Shown piece by piece: positions 60,226 to 61,580 of a stretch of DNA of 61,580 bases (the stretch's first letter is position 1; each line of letters starts with the position of its first letter). Both the position numbers and the translations under genes were made by a program. The notes beneath the pieces are model-generated. The model saw only the letters and a program-made list of their open reading frames with translations, did not search any database and had not been told where the DNA came from. Source of the stretch: Bacillota bacterium (GTDB taxonomy: Bacteria > Bacillota > Clostridia > Christensenellales > Aristaeellaceae); NCBI GenBank assembly GCA_023416655.1, contig JAEZHK010000102.1:1-61580 (forward strand), read 5' to 3'.

Positions 60226-61391
60226 TCAGTATTTCCTCCGGTGTGTCCTTGGTAGATGCGCGTGATCAGGTCCTTCATTTCCGATTCACTCGGAATGACC
60301 GGGTTGGTCTTTGTGCAGCCGTCGCCCAGCGCCCACTGAACCATCACGGGGATCTTGGCGTGGAACGCCTCGGCGTCCGGAATCAGCGCGCCCAAGGACG
60401 CGGGGATCGAGAGCGCCGCGTTGAGCGACCGGATGGCAGCAGCAAGGTCGTCCGCGCCAATGGCATGGGCGGCCTCAAGATAACGCGCGGCGGCGCGCTC
60501 GTCCCGGGCGTTGAACTCGATCACGTACGGCAGGGCCACGGCGTCGGCCAGCCCGTGCGGCACGTGGAAAAAGCTGCCCACGGTATGCGCGATGGAGTGT
60601 ACGATGCCCAGTGAAACGTTGGTGAACGCGAGGCCCGCCAGCATCGAGGCGTTGAGCATCCCCTCGCGCGCGTCCAGATCCGCGCCGTTCTCATAAGCCT
60701 TGGGCAGGTGCTCCGCGATGTCTTTGACCGCCTGGATCGCCAGCACGTCCGACAGGTAGTTGGCGCGGGTGGACGCATAGGCCTCCAGCGCGTGGGTCAT
60801 GGCGTCCATGCCCGTCTCCGCGGTGATTGTCTTGGGCATGGTGGCGGTGACCTCGGGGTCCAGGATGGCGATGTCGGGCATCATCTCCATGTTGCCGATG
60901 CCGTGCTTGATGCCACCCTCGGTGATGACCACCGAGCGCGAGACCTCGCTGGCCGAGCCGGACGTGGAGGGGATGCAGCACAGCCTCGCTCTATTGCGCA
61001 GTTTGGGGAACGGTTTGGGCGGCAGGACCTCATGCAAGGTCTCAAGCTCCGGGTGCTCGTAGTACACCCACATCATCTTGGCCGCGTCCATCGCGCTTCC
61101 GCCGCCCAGCGCGACGATGAGGTCCGGCTCAAAAGCCTGGAACCGGGCCGCGCCCATCATCACCGTATCAAACGACGGGTCCGGCTCGACGCCGGAAAAT
61201 ACATCGGTCTCGGCCCCTGCCTGCGCAAGATATTCCCGCACCTTGCCCAGGATGCCGCTCTTTTCCATGCTGCTGCCGCCGGTCACGATCATCGCGCGGC
61301 GCACCTTGAGCTGGCTCAAAAATTCCAGGCTGCCCCGGCCAAACAAAAGCTGGTCGCCGGCAAGCTTCATCGGTCTCATCATGCCGTTCAC
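60222..61391 (-). CDS. Iron-containing alcohol dehydrogenase
   Basis: A 389-residue group III NAD(P)-dependent alcohol dehydrogenase (FucO/DhaT/YqhD superfamily). The cofactor motif IVALGGGSAMDAAK and the metal ligands in ETGMDAMTHALEAY and VHSIAHTVGSFFHVPHGLAD are intact. It reduces an aldehyde or ketone, or oxidises the alcohol; the substrate is not readable. It starts at a GTG overlapping the stop of the BtpA/SgcQ-like gene (GTGA). Confidence 0.92.
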   Translation of the reverse strand: MNGMMRPMKLAGDQLLFGRGSLEFLSQLKVRRAMIVTGGSSMEKSGILGKVREYLAQAGAETDVFSGVEPDPSFDTVMMGAARFQAFEPDLIVALGGGSAMDAAKMMWVYYEHPELETLHEVLPPKPFPKLRNRARLCCIPSTSGSASEVSRSVVITEGGIKHGIGNMEMMPDIAILDPEVTATMPKTITAETGMDAMTHALEAYASTRANYLSDVLAIQAVKDIAEHLPKAYENGADLDAREGMLNASMLAGLAFTNVSLGIVHSIAHTVGSFFHVPHGLADAVALPYVIEFNARDERAAARYLEAAHAIGADDLAAAIRSLNAALSIPASLGALIPDAEAFHAKIPVMVQWALGDGCTKTNPVIPSESEMKDLITRIYQGHTGGNTE

Positions 61392-61580
61392 CCTCTCAGC
61401 GCCGTGAGCACTTCGCCCGCGAGTTCTTTCGAGATGGGGTTTGAGATCACCCCGCCGACCTTGAGGCTGGAACCGATGATCGCGCCGTCGGCGATGTCCA
61501 GCTGCTGGCAGATGTTCTTGGCGTTCACGCCGCTGCCCGCGATGACCGGGATCTTGACGGCCTTCTTCACACGCTTGATC
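61388..61580 (-). CDS. BtpA/SgcQ-family protein, C-terminal part (runs off the window)
   Basis: Only the last 63 or so codons are inside the window. KIPVIAGSGVNAKNICQQLD, then ADGAIIGSSLKVGGVISNPI matches the C-terminal phosphate-binding end of BtpA/SgcQ TIM-barrel proteins. The start lies beyond 61580. It is the first visible gene of a coupled trio with the alcohol dehydrogenase and the TrpA-like protein. Confidence 0.75.
   Translation of the reverse strand, partial: IKRVKKAVKIPVIAGSGVNAKNICQQLDIADGAIIGSSLKVGGVISNPISKELAGEVLTALRG

Overview
The window is about 60 % GC and has tightly packed, co-directional operons, consensus sigma-A promoters, strong AGGAGG-type ribosome binding sites, some GTG/TTG starts, and proteins typical of Clostridia (Big_2 Ig-like surface protein, LysM coat-like protein, DUF1846, KdpFABCDE, RbsABC-type and Ugp-type ABC systems). 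I infer a GC-rich anaerobic Firmicute of class Clostridia, perhaps near Christensenellales or Oscillospirales. No rRNA, tRNA, CRISPR array or core ribosomal operon is present to place it better.

Region 1 (1-11475) is a divergent catabolic locus. Seven minus-strand genes read away from a perfect TTGACA-N17-TATAAT promoter at 7424-7452: a class II aldolase with a microcompartment-type C-terminal tail, a CoA-disulfide-reductase-like flavoprotein, two CoA-transferase subunits, mtnK, mtnA and a long pduL. Facing them is a ribose-type ABC importer (binding protein, double ATPase, permease). MtnK, MtnA and the aldolase form the three steps of the DHAP shunt, which turns 5-methylthioribose or 5-deoxyribose into DHAP plus a small aldehyde. 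PduL and CoA-handling enzymes would process the aldehyde carbon. No shell protein gene lies in the window.

Region 2 (12205-28900) is one long plus-strand Wzx/Wzy-type surface-glycan operon: FlaA1/PglF-like dehydratase, PglE-like aminotransferase, PglC-like phosphoglycosyl transferase, two ATP-grasp ligases, then six carboxylic-acid enzymes (MmgE/PrpD, an unrecognised protein, Ldh2-type dehydrogenase, CitE-like lyase, split class I fumarase), then a GT4 glycosyltransferase, polymerase and flippase. The acyltransferase expected after the aminotransferase is missing. I infer that the carboxylate module makes an unusual acyl group which an ATP-grasp enzyme attaches to the amino sugar.

Region 3 (28870-37080) starts with abutting LacI and AraC gene fragments and continues with a complete kdpFABCDE potassium-uptake locus on the minus strand, including a 29-codon kdpF. 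Region 4 (37523-41672) is a UgpB-A-E-like importer plus glycerophosphodiester phosphodiesterase, without an ATPase. Region 5 (41700-48190) mixes intact genes (DUF1846, AraC regulator, GH127 arabinofuranosidase) with gene debris, an IS3 transposase scrap, a frameshifted Ig-like/Glu-Pro-rich gene and a palindromic repeat whose second copy lies at the left window edge. Region 6 (48187-58852) holds an M23 peptidase, two MATE exporters, a LysM protein, a 1016-residue Ig-like surface protein and tex. Region 7 (58915-61580) has two integrase fragments and a translationally coupled trio: BtpA/SgcQ-like (cut by the window end), iron alcohol dehydrogenase and a TrpA-like protein.
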